Source: Planctomycetota bacterium (GTDB taxonomy: Bacteria; Planctomycetota; B15-G4; SIAN01). From it: a DNA stretch of 64,000 nt. The stretch covers positions 1 to 64,000 of the forward strand of contig JANQQL010000030.1 in the NCBI GenBank assembly GCA_028289345.1, written 5' to 3'. Below are positions 1 through 9,005 of this stretch, in pieces. The translations under genes were made by a program, and so were the position numbers. How positions within the stretch are numbered: position 1 is the first letter of the stretch; each line of letters begins with the position of its first letter. The notes below the pieces were generated by a model. That model was not told the DNA's origin, made no database searches, and was given only the letters and a program-made list of their open reading frames with translations.

Positions 1-373
1 CCACAACATTGTGAGAGCCAGTGCGCATGTCCCCAAAGGGATTGCCGGTCTCGTTGTACCCAACAATTAGATTCCCGAGCCCGTTGGTCGCCGTCAAACT
101 CGGATCGAGAGACGTGGGATCCGCTGGGTAGCCGTTCGTGGCCCCGAGTCCATTGACGATCTGGACGTTCGCACCGCCAATGCGGATCGTCTTGACGGTG
201 CCTCCATTGCCATCGTCCAAATAGACAATGGACATGTGGTCCAAGATTTCTGCCTGCTCTGGAGTGAGCGCGGAGAGCCGTGCCCGACGATCCATGGCCT
301 GCTGAGCGGAAACCTGGGAAACGCCGGAGAAGATGAGGAAAGTGAACGCAAGGCGTGTGCATGGCGCAATCAT
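1..373 (-). CDS. YadA-head-like repeat protein, N-terminal part (runs off the window)
   Basis: The reading frame opens at an ATG at 373, six bases after a GGAG ribosome site, and stays open to base 1, so only about 124 residues are visible. A signal peptide (roughly residues 1-25, ending VSA-QQ) precedes a region that closely follows the complete paralogues at 713-1462 and 8177-8923. Shared blocks are LDHMSI (LSHMSFEK in the others), the IRIGGANVQIVNGLG block, GNLIVGYNETGN and MRTGSHN. The 16-residue head-like repeats of the paralogues would lie beyond the window edge. I infer an exported, probably surface or secreted, beta-roll protein. Its cellular role is unknown. Confidence 0.75.
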   Translation of the reverse strand, partial: MIAPCTRLAFTFLIFSGVSQVSAQQAMDRRARLSALTPEQAEILDHMSIVYLDDGNGGTVKTIRIGGANVQIVNGLGATNGYPADPTSLDPSLTATNGLGNLIVGYNETGNPFGDMRTGSHNVV

Positions 374-712
374 GAGAGACTCCGATTGGGAAAGGTGTTG
401 CGTTGTTGGAGAGACTCGGGCCACCGCCTCGCCGCCAGGTCTGGTCACGAACCGTTGCGTGACGGCGCTGACAAGGGACTGCCTTCTCGGGTCGGAGCCC
501 TCGCTGCGGGAGAGATCACGGAATCCGGGGGGATCTCCTGACACCTTTTTGACAAGGTTTCTTCAGATCCCGAGGCCGGCTGCAGGACAACACGATCGCC
601 GAGGAATTCCACCAACGTCGTCACGCGTCATTGAGCCGCGAAGTCCGGCCGCGAATCTGGCGAGAGAGGTTGATGACTCGCGGCGAGAATGGCGACCGCC
701 AACCCGCCAGAC
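374..712. other. Intergenic region between two YadA-head-like genes
   Basis: This 339-base stretch holds the shared upstream element at 504-543 and a leader of about 130 bases for the gene starting at 373. I see no gene and no convincing terminator for the gene ending at 713. Confidence 0.5.
504..543 (-). promoter_or_regulatory. Upstream element shared by the three YadA-head-like genes (copy 1)
   Basis: Read on the minus strand the element begins TGTCAG, continues through a C-rich centre to TTCCGTGAT and ends in CTCCCGCAG. The same pattern with nearly the same spacing lies upstream of the genes starting at 1462 and 8177. It could be a promoter or an RNA leader; the sequence alone does not decide. 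Confidence 0.5.
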
Positions 713-1462
713 TCAATTGGTTTCGAAGAGTGATCCCGCGGCCCAGTCGTCAGGACCCGTCACGGACCGCTGAGCGCCACCGCTGACCGAGGAGTAGCTA
801 CCGATCGCGGAGTTTCTGTATCCGCCGCTGACTGAGGAGGAGATCCCACTCGCCGTATTGTTGTCGCCGCCACTCACCGAGGAAAAGCGGCCACTGGCCG
901 TGTTGAGGAAGCCTCCACTGACAGAGGCAGTGATCCCGGAGGCCACGTTGCTGCGCCCGCCACTGACGGCCGCGTGGGTGTTGGTAGCCAGATTGCGTTC
1001 GCCGCCGGTGATGGAAGAGTAGTTTCCACTGGCCACGTGAGCCGTCCCTCCGCTCACCGAGGCAAAAGCACCGGAAATGGTGGAGTTCTTCGGCCCGACC
1101 AGCCCGCCAAAACTCGTGAAGCTGTTGGCCTCTCCAAACGCAATGTTGTGGGAGCCCGTACGGTTGTCTCCCATGGTGTTCCCAAACTCGTTGTAACCCA
1201 CGATCAGATTCCCGGCCCCGTTTTGGGTTTGCGTGGATCCCAGACCATTGACGATCTGCAGGTTGGCCCCATGAATTCGAATGGTCGGAACCTTGTTCCC
1301 GGTGCCGTCATCCACTTTCTCGAAGCTCATGTGGCTGAGGATCCGTTGCCACTCCTGGGTAAACATCTGTTGAGGCTGCGCTTGGGCGGTTTCTGTCGCT
1401 GCGGGGATGAGAAATGCGAAGGCCACGAGATAGCGGAGGCTGGTGAGCGGAAGGAGTTTCAT
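713..1462 (-). CDS. YadA-head-like repeat protein
   Basis: 249 residues with a signal peptide of about 28 residues ending in AQA. After a conserved N-terminal block (SHMSFEKV, TIRIHGANLQIVNGLG, GNLIVGYNEFGN, GSHNIAFG) the chain is made of repeats of about 16 residues with the core SVSGG-x-x-N-x-ASG, from roughly residue 125 to the end. Such repeats are typical of the beta-roll head of YadA-type adhesins. No YadA membrane-anchor domain follows, so this is a head-like exported protein without an autotransporter pore. It is about 50 percent alike by eye to the gene at 8177-8923. A role in surface interaction is only an inference. Confidence 0.8.
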   Translation of the reverse strand: MKLLPLTSLRYLVAFAFLIPAATETAQAQPQQMFTQEWQRILSHMSFEKVDDGTGNKVPTIRIHGANLQIVNGLGSTQTQNGAGNLIVGYNEFGNTMGDNRTGSHNIAFGEANSFTSFGGLVGPKNSTISGAFASVSGGTAHVASGNYSSITGGERNLATNTHAAVSGGRSNVASGITASVSGGFLNTASGRFSSVSGGDNNTASGISSSVSGGYRNSAIGSYSSVSGGAQRSVTGPDDWAAGSLFETN

Positions 1463-1508
1463 TGGATTTTCCCCGGTCCTTGAGAGTGTTGGCTGGTCGG
1501 AGCACCCG

Positions 1509-1548
1509 CTCCGGGAGTCACCACGGAATCGGGGCTGATCCCCTGACA
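1509..1548 (-). promoter_or_regulatory. Upstream element shared by the three YadA-head-like genes (copy 2)
   Basis: On the minus strand it reads TGTCAG, a GGGATC/CCCC centre, TTCCGTG and CTCCCGGAG, matching copy 1 at 504-543. Its downstream edge lies 47 bases from the start codon at 1462, almost the same as for the gene at 8177 (46 bases). Confidence 0.5.
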
Positions 1549-1740
1549 GGGTTTCCTTTTTTTTTTGAGCCCTCCTTCCGTGCCGTGCCGGTCCCGATCT
1601 CCCGGGAGCTGCGCCAAAGCAGACTCTGGAGGAGGGCGGTTGCTCCGGGAGGGCGAGCCCATGAGGGATCCCGATGGACCGCCGTCTGGGAGCCTTGCAC
1701 CGTCAACTCCGCCGTCGATTGCAACGCGATCGGCCCAACG

Positions 1741-3195
1741 TCACGGGTCTCCCACGCGCTCAAAGCGCCAATCCGAGAACCAAGCCGCAACGACCTCGCC
1801 CTCCTCATCCACGAACCGCACCGACTGGGCGTCGTCCCGGGTGAAGAAAGTGGTCGACGATTCCGGCAGGATCTCCACCGTGTCGTCCCAGCTGCGCTCG
1901 GCCCACAGCTTTCCGTCCCGGAAGACAATGCGCGCTGAGCCCCAGCCTTCGACCGAGTAGACCCCTTCCAGCGCTCGGGAGACCTCTGGTGTCAGCATGA
2001 CCGTCTGCTTCCGCACCGGAGCAAAGCCCGGCCAGCCGTATTCGTTCGCAACGGTCAGCAGGAACTCTTGGATCAGCGGGCTCGCGCCGTCGGAGTTCGT
2101 CATGATCGCCAGGCCATCGCCCTGCTCGAGAAGCAGGGTGAGCTGGCAGCGGAAGCCATCGTTCGAGCCTCCGTGCTCGAAAACGTTGCCCCCCTGCCAC
2201 ACTTTCGGCCCGAGTCCCCATTCGTTGAGTCCGGGGGTCAACATCGCTTCAATCATCGAAGAAGAGAGAACCGGATGCTTGCATCCCTGGGACGCTCGAT
2301 GAATGGAGACGGCAAAGCGTGCCAAGTCTGTCGGGGTCGTCCAGAGTCCGGCCGCCGCGAGCGCCGGGTAAATCCGCGCGCCGCCCTCGAGGGGTCGTTC
2401 CGCGTTCCAGTAACCAGTCGCCGAAAGCTCGCGCCACTCCTTCGGAAGCGGCTGAGCGTAGAGACTGTTCTCCATCCCGAGGGGAGACAGAACGGTTTCC
2501 CCGAGAAGATCCGCGAAGCTCCGGTCATCATCCTCGTCGACGAGAAGTTGCTGGAGCACGGTGTAGCCACCTCCCGAATAGCGGAACTCGGAGCCTGGCC
2601 GGGTCACCACCTGGAGCGCTTCCGTGTTGGCTTCGCCCGCGAGAATCTGCACCATCGTGGGCAACTCATCCCCCTCCTCGTAGCCTCCGACCGGGCCAAT
2701 GTTGAGACCCGCGGTATGGTTCAACAGTCGACGCAAGGTCACAGGCTCCGGGCCGAAATCATGAGCGGGCACCTGCCAACTGTGCAGTACCTCGTTCACG
2801 TCCGCGTCCAGCTCCAACCAACCTTCATCCACCTTGCGCAACGCCGCCATCGCCGCCACCGGTTTCGAAATGGAAGCGGCCTGGAATCGTGTGCGAGGAG
2901 TCACGGAAATCTCGCGCTCGAGATCGGCGGAACCCCAAGCCCGAGTCCAAGCAATCTCGCCTCCGCGGATCACCGCGACGCTGACGGCGGGGACACCGAG
3001 TTCGCGCATTCGTTGTTGCAGGCTGGCGGATCGCGGAGCTTTCCCATCGATCAAGAAAGTCGGGATCATCATGGCTTCGATGCGGGCAATGCTCTCGGCT
3101 TCTTTGCCGTTCGGGTTTCCCGCTGATGTCGCGACTGGGCTCGGGGGATGTTGCAACGCGAGAAAGAGGGACGCAGCGGGAAGCAAGATCATCAA
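1741..3195 (-). CDS. Serine hydrolase, class C beta-lactamase / penicillin-binding-protein-like family (S12)
   Basis: 484 residues with a hydrophobic signal-like N-terminus. The SxxK catalytic motif is SISK at residues 108-111. A YSGGGY stretch at 206-211 replaces the family's YxN motif, and HGG (in EHGGSNDGFR) stands in the place of KTG. The linker LLNHTAGL is also typical. Length and motif order fit the beta-lactamase/esterase EstB-like family, whose members hydrolyse D-amino peptides, esters or beta-lactams in the periplasm. After about residue 380 a small C-terminal domain follows, as in many long S12 members. True beta-lactamase activity cannot be inferred. It is transcribed divergently from the RND efflux genes. 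Confidence 0.85.
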   Translation of the reverse strand: MMILLPAASLFLALQHPPSPVATSAGNPNGKEAESIARIEAMMIPTFLIDGKAPRSASLQQRMRELGVPAVSVAVIRGGEIAWTRAWGSADLEREISVTPRTRFQAASISKPVAAMAALRKVDEGWLELDADVNEVLHSWQVPAHDFGPEPVTLRRLLNHTAGLNIGPVGGYEEGDELPTMVQILAGEANTEALQVVTRPGSEFRYSGGGYTVLQQLLVDEDDDRSFADLLGETVLSPLGMENSLYAQPLPKEWRELSATGYWNAERPLEGGARIYPALAAAGLWTTPTDLARFAVSIHRASQGCKHPVLSSSMIEAMLTPGLNEWGLGPKVWQGGNVFEHGGSNDGFRCQLTLLLEQGDGLAIMTNSDGASPLIQEFLLTVANEYGWPGFAPVRKQTVMLTPEVSRALEGVYSVEGWGSARIVFRDGKLWAERSWDDTVEILPESSTTFFTRDDAQSVRFVDEEGEVVAAWFSDWRFERVGDP

Positions 3196-3564
3196 GGAAT
3201 CTCCTCGGCCACATTCACGGTCCGGTTCGAGAGCAACGACATGGCACCGAAGTCGGCGCCCGTCCTCCTAGTTCCCACGCCGGTCTTTGACGCGAACGGA
3301 AAATCCGCGGAAGACCGGACTGGCTCGTCGGTGGTTTCCCGCGAATTCGTTCGCGATTCAGAGCGGTGTTGGTTTCCCCCACTTGACAGTTTCTTGACGC
3401 GAGTTGGGGAACTTTTGACGCGAGTTGGGGATTCGCTTGGGGACCCAAGAAATGGTGGGGGATCAACTGCGTTCCTCGATTGCGTGCACTCTCGCTCTCC
3501 ATGAGTTCGCTCCGGCGGATCTGCTAACGTCTGGTCTTCCCCTTTGCGATTCGCGGAAACTCCG
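3196..3564. other. Divergent intergenic region between the beta-lactamase-like gene and the RND operon
   Basis: About 370 bases separate the two divergent start codons. The only structure I see is the pair of 17-base direct repeats at 3394-3431, preceded by a further TTGAC at 3383. Promoters for both directions must lie here. Confidence 0.5.
3394..3431 (+). repeat. Tandem 17-base direct repeat with 21-base period
   Basis: The sequence TTGACGCGAGTTGGGGA occurs twice exactly, at 3394-3410 and 3415-3431. The 21-base period puts the two copies on the same face of the helix. Each begins with a -35-like TTGAC. The position between two divergent genes suggests a regulator-binding site or overlapping promoters for the RND operon; that is inference. 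Confidence 0.6.
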
Positions 3565-4938
3565 ATGCGTACGCCCCGAGTGCCGAAAACTCTCGTCAAG
3601 CGACTGATGTTCCTGCCGCCGTTGGCGATCGGCGTCCTGATCGCCTATCTCCTCGTGCAGTCGCGCCAGAAGCCCGCGCGACGACCACCCGAGGAGGCCG
3701 CGCGGCCGGTTCGCACAATCACCCTCCGTCCCATTGATCTCGTGCCGCGGACCCTGGGGTTTGGAGAGGCACGACCGGGACGCGTGTGGCGCGCGGTCGC
3801 GAAGGTCGCCGGCGAGGTCATCGAAACGCATCCCCGTCTGGACAATGGTGCGTTCCTCAAGAAGGACACAGAACTCCTCAAGATCGACTCGACGCGCTAC
3901 GAACTCGCTCTCCGCGAGGCCGAGGCAGCCATCGAAGAGATCGACGCTCAGCTCGCCGAGCTCGAAGAGTCGGCGCGCAACACCGAGGCGATGCTCGAGA
4001 TCGAGTCACGCTCCCTCGAACTCGCTCGACAGAAGCTCGTCCGCACCGAGGGCCTGCTCGAGACCGAGGTTGCCTCGCAGAATCAAGTCGACGAAGAAGA
4101 ACGCGCGGTGTTGCAACAACGCTCGATCGTCCGCAACCTCCAGAGCGAGCAGAGCTTGATCCCGGCGAAACGCAATGCGCTGGTCGCAAAGCGGGCCGTG
4201 CAAGAATCGAAGCTCGAGCGTTCGCGCCTCGATGTCGCGGACGCCGTGCTGGTCGCGCCTTTCGATTGCCGACTCGCAAACGTCGAGATCGAAGTCGGCC
4301 AGTACGTCGCGGTCGGTGAGAGACTGTTCGAAGCCGACTCCCTCGCCAAATCGACGGTCACCGCCCAGGTGCAAGTCCGACACATGAGCAACCTGATGCG
4401 GAATCAAGAAGCGCGACAGCGCATGACGGAGGGCGAGTTCGACCTCCCCAAGCTGCTCGAACTCACCGCCACCGTTCGTCTCCGCTATCCGGAGCTCGTG
4501 GTGGAGTGGCCCGCGGTTTTCACCGGGATCGAAGGCACCATCGACTCTCAGACTCGCACGGCCGGGGTCGTCGTCGATGTCGAGCAAAGCTACGAGCGCG
4601 CCGAGCCTGGCCGAAAGCCGCCGCTCGTCAAAGGGATGTATGTCGAGGTCGAGCTGCGCGGACCGGTGATGCCACGGCGCCTGGTCGTGCCAAGAAGTGC
4701 GCTGCGCAACGGCAACCTCTGGGTCGTCGACGGAGATCGCTTGCGTTTCGCTCCGGTGGAGATTGACTTTCAGCAGATGGACTTCGCCGTGGTGAAATCG
4801 GGTTTGTCGAGCGGCGACCAAATCGTCGTCAGTGATCTGATCCCGGCGCTTCCAGGCATGCTGCTGGCGCCGACTCCCGACCACGCTCTGCGGGAACGAT
4901 TGGAGGCCCAGGCCTCCGGCGAGCGAGCGATCCAGTGA
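3565..4938 (+). CDS. RND efflux periplasmic adaptor (membrane fusion) subunit
   Basis: 457 residues from the ATG at 3565 (a TTG at 3544 is an alternative). One membrane segment lies at about residues 14-32. A lipoyl-like half follows (KVAGEVIETHPRLDNGAFLKKDTEL), then a long Glu/Arg-rich coiled coil at about 105-215, the second lipoyl half (VLVAPFDCRLANVEIEVGQ) and the beta-barrel and membrane-proximal domains. This is the HlyD/AcrA adaptor layout. The protein would link the inner-membrane pump encoded next to an outer-membrane channel, which is not in the window. The stop codon overlaps the GTG start of the permease (GTGA), so the two are translationally coupled. Substrate unknown. Confidence 0.9.
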   Translation: MRTPRVPKTLVKRLMFLPPLAIGVLIAYLLVQSRQKPARRPPEEAARPVRTITLRPIDLVPRTLGFGEARPGRVWRAVAKVAGEVIETHPRLDNGAFLKKDTELLKIDSTRYELALREAEAAIEEIDAQLAELEESARNTEAMLEIESRSLELARQKLVRTEGLLETEVASQNQVDEEERAVLQQRSIVRNLQSEQSLIPAKRNALVAKRAVQESKLERSRLDVADAVLVAPFDCRLANVEIEVGQYVAVGERLFEADSLAKSTVTAQVQVRHMSNLMRNQEARQRMTEGEFDLPKLLELTATVRLRYPELVVEWPAVFTGIEGTIDSQTRTAGVVVDVEQSYERAEPGRKPPLVKGMYVEVELRGPVMPRRLVVPRSALRNGNLWVVDGDRLRFAPVEIDFQQMDFAVVKSGLSSGDQIVVSDLIPALPGMLLAPTPDHALRERLEAQASGERAIQ

Positions 4939-7900
4939 TCCGTTGGTTCGCCTCCCATCCCACGGCTGCGAACTTGCTCATGCTCGCCAGCCTCGTGCTC
5001 GGCATCTCGGCGTTGCCGGCCTTGAAGCGCGAGACCTTTCCGGACTTCGCGCCTTCCCAGGTGCAGGTATCGGTCGTGTACCCGGGCGCGTCGGCCGAGG
5101 ACGTCGAAGAAGCCATCTGTCTGCGAGTGGAAGATGCGATCGATGGCATCAGTCACGTGAAGGAAGTCGTCGCCGAAGCCCGCGAGGGACTCGGCCGGAT
5201 CACCGTCGAGATGAGCGACGATGGCGACGTCGCCACGTTTCTGACCGACATCAAGGCGGAGGTCGAGGCGATCAACGACTTTCCGACCCTCGTCGAAGAC
5301 CCGGTGATCGAGCAGATCGGACGCAAGGACCAGGTGGTGAGCCTTGCGGTGAGTGGGAACGTCCCGGCAACCGAGTTGGAAAGCTACTGCGATCTTCTCA
5401 AGTTGCGACTGCAACGCCTGCCTGAGGTTTCGCTGGTTGAGGTGACCGGTTTTTCCGATCGCCAGATCCGCATCGAGATCGCCGCGGACGATCTGCAGCG
5501 CTACGCGCTCAGTGCTACCGACATCGCCAGCACGATCGAACGGCAGAATGTCGACTTGCCGGCGGGTGCAATCCAGGGCGACGAAGGCGATTTCTTGGTT
5601 CGCTTCACCGAACAACGCCGCACCGTGGGGGACTACGCGGATCTGGTGGTTGTCGCGGGCAGCACTGGTGCCGAGATCCGCCTCGGCGACATCGCCCAGA
5701 TCACCGAGCGCTTCGAGCTCGACGAGGCGAAGTTGATGTTCGATGGCCAGCGAGCGGGACTGCTGAAAATCGAGAAGACCAAAGCCGAGGACTCCTTGGT
5801 CGTCGTCGACGCCGTCCAGCGCTTCGTTGACGAACAGCGCGCCATCCAGCCTCCCGGCATCGAGCTGGCTCTCACTCAGGACGTCTCCTCGATCGCTCGC
5901 GATCGCTTGCAGATGCTGGTCAAGAACGGGTGGCAAGGTTTGCTGCTGGTGTTCGCCACAATGTGGTTGTTCTTCAACGCACGCCTGGCGTTCTGGGTTG
6001 CCGCGGGACTGCCGGTTGCATTTTTTGGTGCGTTCTTCCTCATGCCGCCAATGGGCCAGTCCATCAACATGCTGACAATGGTCGGATTGCTACTGGCCCT
6101 CGGGCTCTTGATGGACGATGCCATTGTCATCGCCGAGAACGTCGCCACACAGCTGCGTCGCCACGATGGCGAGAATGGCGCCCGGGCGTCCCTGCACGCC
6201 GCGGTCAACGGCACCCGGCAGGTTGCGCGGGGAGTGCTGTCTTCGTTCGCCACCACGGTCTGCGTGTTCCTGCCCCTGTCATTCCTGTCGGGGGACATTG
6301 GCAAGGTGCTGGAAGTCCTACCGATTGTCCTGATTCTGGTGCTGACGATCAGTCTGATCGAGGCGTTCCTGATCATGCCTCACCACCTTGCAAGCTCGCT
6401 GCGTGATCACGATCCGGAAAGAGAAGCTCCCCTGCGCCGGCGATTCAACGCGTTCATCGAGTGGTTGCGCGACCGGGTCGTCGGCCGAGCCGCCGATTTC
6501 TGCGTCGATCACCGCTACGCCGCTTGCGGCGTCGTGCTCGGGATCTTGGTCGCGACAATCGGCCTGACCCGCTCCGGAACGCCGAAGTTCGAAGCGTTCC
6601 CGGATCTCGACGGCGACGTGATCCAGGCGCGACTCCTGCTGCCGCAGGGAACCCCGCTGAACCGCACCGAAGCCATCGCCAACGTCATCACCAATGCGCT
6701 CCGCCGCGTCGACGCCGAGTTCACGCCCGCGCAGCCAGACGGCCAGCAACTCGTGCAGAGCTACAGCGTCCAGTTCAACACCAACGCCGACGCGAAAGAG
6801 GAAGGGGCCCACGTCGCCACGGTCTCTGCCGACTTGCTGAACGCAGAGGTTCGCCAGGCAACGATCGATGAGATCAAGGCAGCATGGCGACAGGAAGTCG
6901 GGTCGATCCCGGACGTCCTCTCCCTGACTTTCAAAGAACCGGCACTCGGACCGGCCGGGCTTCCCTTCGAGATCCGTTTGCGCGGCGATGCCCTGGAGCG
7001 TCTGCAGAAGGCGTCCTTGGTGTTGCGTCAATGGCTCGCCGGACTCGTGGGCGTGTTCGACATCAGCGACGACCTGCGACCCGGCAAGCCCGAATTGCGC
7101 GTCAGGTTGCGCGATGGCGCGCTCGCTCTTGGCGTCGACGCGCGCCTCGTCTCCGACCAGCTTCGGACCGCGTTCTACGGACGCACGGCCAGCGAGATCC
7201 AGGTCGGCAACCAGAGCTACGAGGTCGACGTCCGGCTCCTGCCAAGCGATCGAGAAACGGTGGCGGACCTCGACTTTTTTCAGATCACGCTCCCAGATGG
7301 CACCCAGACGCCCCTCAGCACCCTGGCCGACGTCGAGTACGACCGTGGTTGGGCGCGCATTGCTCGCGTGGACGGGATTCGTGCTCTGACCGTCCAGGCC
7401 GATATCGACACCCGGGAAGCCAATTCTGCCGAGCTCATCGCACTATTTCGCAGCGAACTCTTGCCCGACCTCGAAGCCGACTATCCCGACATCTCCTTCG
7501 AGATCCTCGGCTCGACCAAGGAGGCCAGCACCACCCAAGTGTCCATGCTCCGTGGCCTGCTGTTCGGGTTGATTGGCGTGTTCATGCTTCTGAGTCTTCA
7601 GTTCAAAAGCTACCTCGAACCCATCGTGGTCCTTCTCGCCATTCCCATGTGCCTGATCGGAGTCATCTGGGGACACGTCGTCATGGGGTTGCCGCTGACG
7701 CTGCCGAGCATCCTCGGTTTCTGCTCCCTCGCCGGCGTCGTCGTCAACGACTCAATCTTGCTCATCGAGTTCATCAAGATCCGCCGCGCAGAAGGCATGA
7801 GCTCCCACGACGCCGGCCACTACGCCAGCCGCGACCGCTTCCGTGCCGTGCTCCTGACCTCGGTGACGACGATCGCCGGCCTCGCCCCCCTGATGTTCGA

Positions 7901-8069
7901 AAAGAGCCTGCAGGCACAGATCTTGGTGCCCATTGCGGTCAGCATCGTGTTCGGACTGCTTGCGTCGACGGTGCTGATCCTGCTGCTCGTTCCCGCGCTC
8001 TACAACATTCTCGATGACTTCGGGCTGGTGAGGAGTGTGCCAGCGCCCGGGAGAGCGGCCCGGGAGTGA
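4935..8069 (+). CDS. RND efflux permease subunit
   Basis: 1044 residues, the normal length for an AcrB/MdtB-like pump, starting with a GTG that overlaps the adaptor's stop. TM1 is at the N-terminus (ANLLMLASLVLGISALPALK). A periplasmic loop follows, then TM2-TM6. TM4 carries the paired aspartates of the proton relay in LLMDDAIVIAENV. The second half repeats this layout, with SLAGVVVNDSILLIEFI at the equivalent TM10 position. It exports small molecules by proton antiport across the envelope. No regulator or outer-membrane factor gene is adjacent. The substrate cannot be told, but the sequence looks more like drug/solvent pumps (HAE type) than heavy-metal pumps. Confidence 0.93.
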   Translation: MIRWFASHPTAANLLMLASLVLGISALPALKRETFPDFAPSQVQVSVVYPGASAEDVEEAICLRVEDAIDGISHVKEVVAEAREGLGRITVEMSDDGDVATFLTDIKAEVEAINDFPTLVEDPVIEQIGRKDQVVSLAVSGNVPATELESYCDLLKLRLQRLPEVSLVEVTGFSDRQIRIEIAADDLQRYALSATDIASTIERQNVDLPAGAIQGDEGDFLVRFTEQRRTVGDYADLVVVAGSTGAEIRLGDIAQITERFELDEAKLMFDGQRAGLLKIEKTKAEDSLVVVDAVQRFVDEQRAIQPPGIELALTQDVSSIARDRLQMLVKNGWQGLLLVFATMWLFFNARLAFWVAAGLPVAFFGAFFLMPPMGQSINMLTMVGLLLALGLLMDDAIVIAENVATQLRRHDGENGARASLHAAVNGTRQVARGVLSSFATTVCVFLPLSFLSGDIGKVLEVLPIVLILVLTISLIEAFLIMPHHLASSLRDHDPEREAPLRRRFNAFIEWLRDRVVGRAADFCVDHRYAACGVVLGILVATIGLTRSGTPKFEAFPDLDGDVIQARLLLPQGTPLNRTEAIANVITNALRRVDAEFTPAQPDGQQLVQSYSVQFNTNADAKEEGAHVATVSADLLNAEVRQATIDEIKAAWRQEVGSIPDVLSLTFKEPALGPAGLPFEIRLRGDALERLQKASLVLRQWLAGLVGVFDISDDLRPGKPELRVRLRDGALALGVDARLVSDQLRTAFYGRTASEIQVGNQSYEVDVRLLPSDRETVADLDFFQITLPDGTQTPLSTLADVEYDRGWARIARVDGIRALTVQADIDTREANSAELIALFRSELLPDLEADYPDISFEILGSTKEASTTQVSMLRGLLFGLIGVFMLLSLQFKSYLEPIVVLLAIPMCLIGVIWGHVVMGLPLTLPSILGFCSLAGVVVNDSILLIEFIKIRRAEGMSSHDAGHYASRDRFRAVLLTSVTTIAGLAPLMFEKSLQAQILVPIAVSIVFGLLASTVLILLLVPALYNILDDFGLVRSVPAPGRAARE

Positions 8070-8087
8070 CCAAAAAACGGAAAAGTC

Positions 8088-8131
8088 TGTCAGTTCACTC
8101 CCCCCTTTCCCGTGATGGCTTCCACCCGCAG
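8088..8131 (+). promoter_or_regulatory. Upstream element shared by the three YadA-head-like genes (copy 3)
   Basis: Plus-strand copy of the element seen at 504-543 and 1509-1548: TGTCAG, a run of six C, TTCCCGTGAT and a CCGCAG end. It starts 19 bases after the permease stop codon and ends 46 bases before the ATG at 8177, so the gene is probably expressed independently of the RND operon. Confidence 0.5.
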
Positions 8132-8176
8132 GTCCCTCCGCACTGGAGGGCAGTTCTTCTTGAAAGGAAGCCCGAA

Positions 8177-8923
8177 ATGAAACTCCCCCTTCTCGCCAGC
8201 TTGCTGGTCATCGCCGCCGCACTGGTTCTTGGCATCGGCTCTCTGCAACCCGCCCACGCACAACAGCAGATGTTCTTGCATGAATGGCAACGAGTGCTCA
8301 GCTACATGAGCTTCGAGAAGGTGGCAGACGGGCAGGGCAATCAGGTCCCCACCATTCGCATCAGCGGCGCCAACCTGCAAGTCGTGAATGGGATGGGATC
8401 CACCGACACGGAAAACGGCACTGGCAATCTCGTGATCGGCTACAACGAGATGGGAAATCGCAACGGTGACAGCCGCACCGGATCTCACAATCTTTCCATT
8501 GGAAGATCCAACAGTTTCAGCAGTCATGGAGGACTGGTGAACGGGCTGGAGAACACGATCTCGGGCCCCTTCGCCAGCGTGAGCGCCGGCATCCTCAACA
8601 CAGCAAGTGAAACCGGGGCTTGCGTGAGTGGCGGAAGCTTCAACTCAGCGTCCAGCAACTATGCCACGGTCAGCGGAGGTCACCAGAACTCAGCCACCGC
8701 CTACTTCTCCACCGTGAGCGGTGGTTTCAACAATCTCGCGTCCGGTTACGCATCTTCGGCAAGTGGCGGTCACAACAACACCTCGAACGGACTCGGCACC
8801 TCGGTCAGCGGTGGTTACAGAAACACGGCCAGCGGTGGCTATGCCTCGGTGAGCGGAGGCCGTATCCGGAGCGCCACCGGGTATTACAACTGGCGAGGCG
8901 GCTCGCTTCTCGAGAATCGGTGA
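8177..8923 (+). CDS. YadA-head-like repeat protein
   Basis: 248 residues. I chose the ATG at 8177 because it is preceded by GAAAGGAAG and gives a clean signal peptide (KLPLLASLLVIAAALVLGIG, cleavage near AHA-QQ). The frame is open further upstream but that stretch has no signal peptide. The N-terminal block (LSYMSFEKV, TIRISGANLQVVNGMG, NLVIGYNEMGN) is shared with the genes at 713-1462 and 1-373. From about residue 120 there are seven or so 16-residue repeats of the SVSGG-x-x-N-x-ASG type. There is no membrane anchor domain. Probably an exported beta-roll protein of unknown partner. Confidence 0.82.
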   Translation: MKLPLLASLLVIAAALVLGIGSLQPAHAQQQMFLHEWQRVLSYMSFEKVADGQGNQVPTIRISGANLQVVNGMGSTDTENGTGNLVIGYNEMGNRNGDSRTGSHNLSIGRSNSFSSHGGLVNGLENTISGPFASVSAGILNTASETGACVSGGSFNSASSNYATVSGGHQNSATAYFSTVSGGFNNLASGYASSASGGHNNTSNGLGTSVSGGYRNTASGGYASVSGGRIRSATGYYNWRGGSLLENR

Positions 8924-8937
8924 TCAAGGAAGCCGCA

Positions 8938-8964
8938 GCGCCCGTCGCGGAATGCGACGGGCGC
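8938..8964 (+). terminator. Hairpin terminator of the YadA-head-like gene
   Basis: An 11-base perfect stem (GCGCCCGTCGC paired with GCGACGGGCGC) closes a GGAAT loop 15 bases after the stop codon. No T-run follows. A diverged copy of this hairpin and the preceding 3' end of the gene is found at 36814-36873. Confidence 0.55.
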
Positions 8965-9005
8965 CGCGCGCAAGGATGCTCGAATCAAAGCTCTCGGATG
9001 ACCTT

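Noticed and set aside
1551..1567. Run of about ten T as a terminator
   Set aside because: It lies on the plus strand between two minus-strand genes and no GC-rich stem precedes it.
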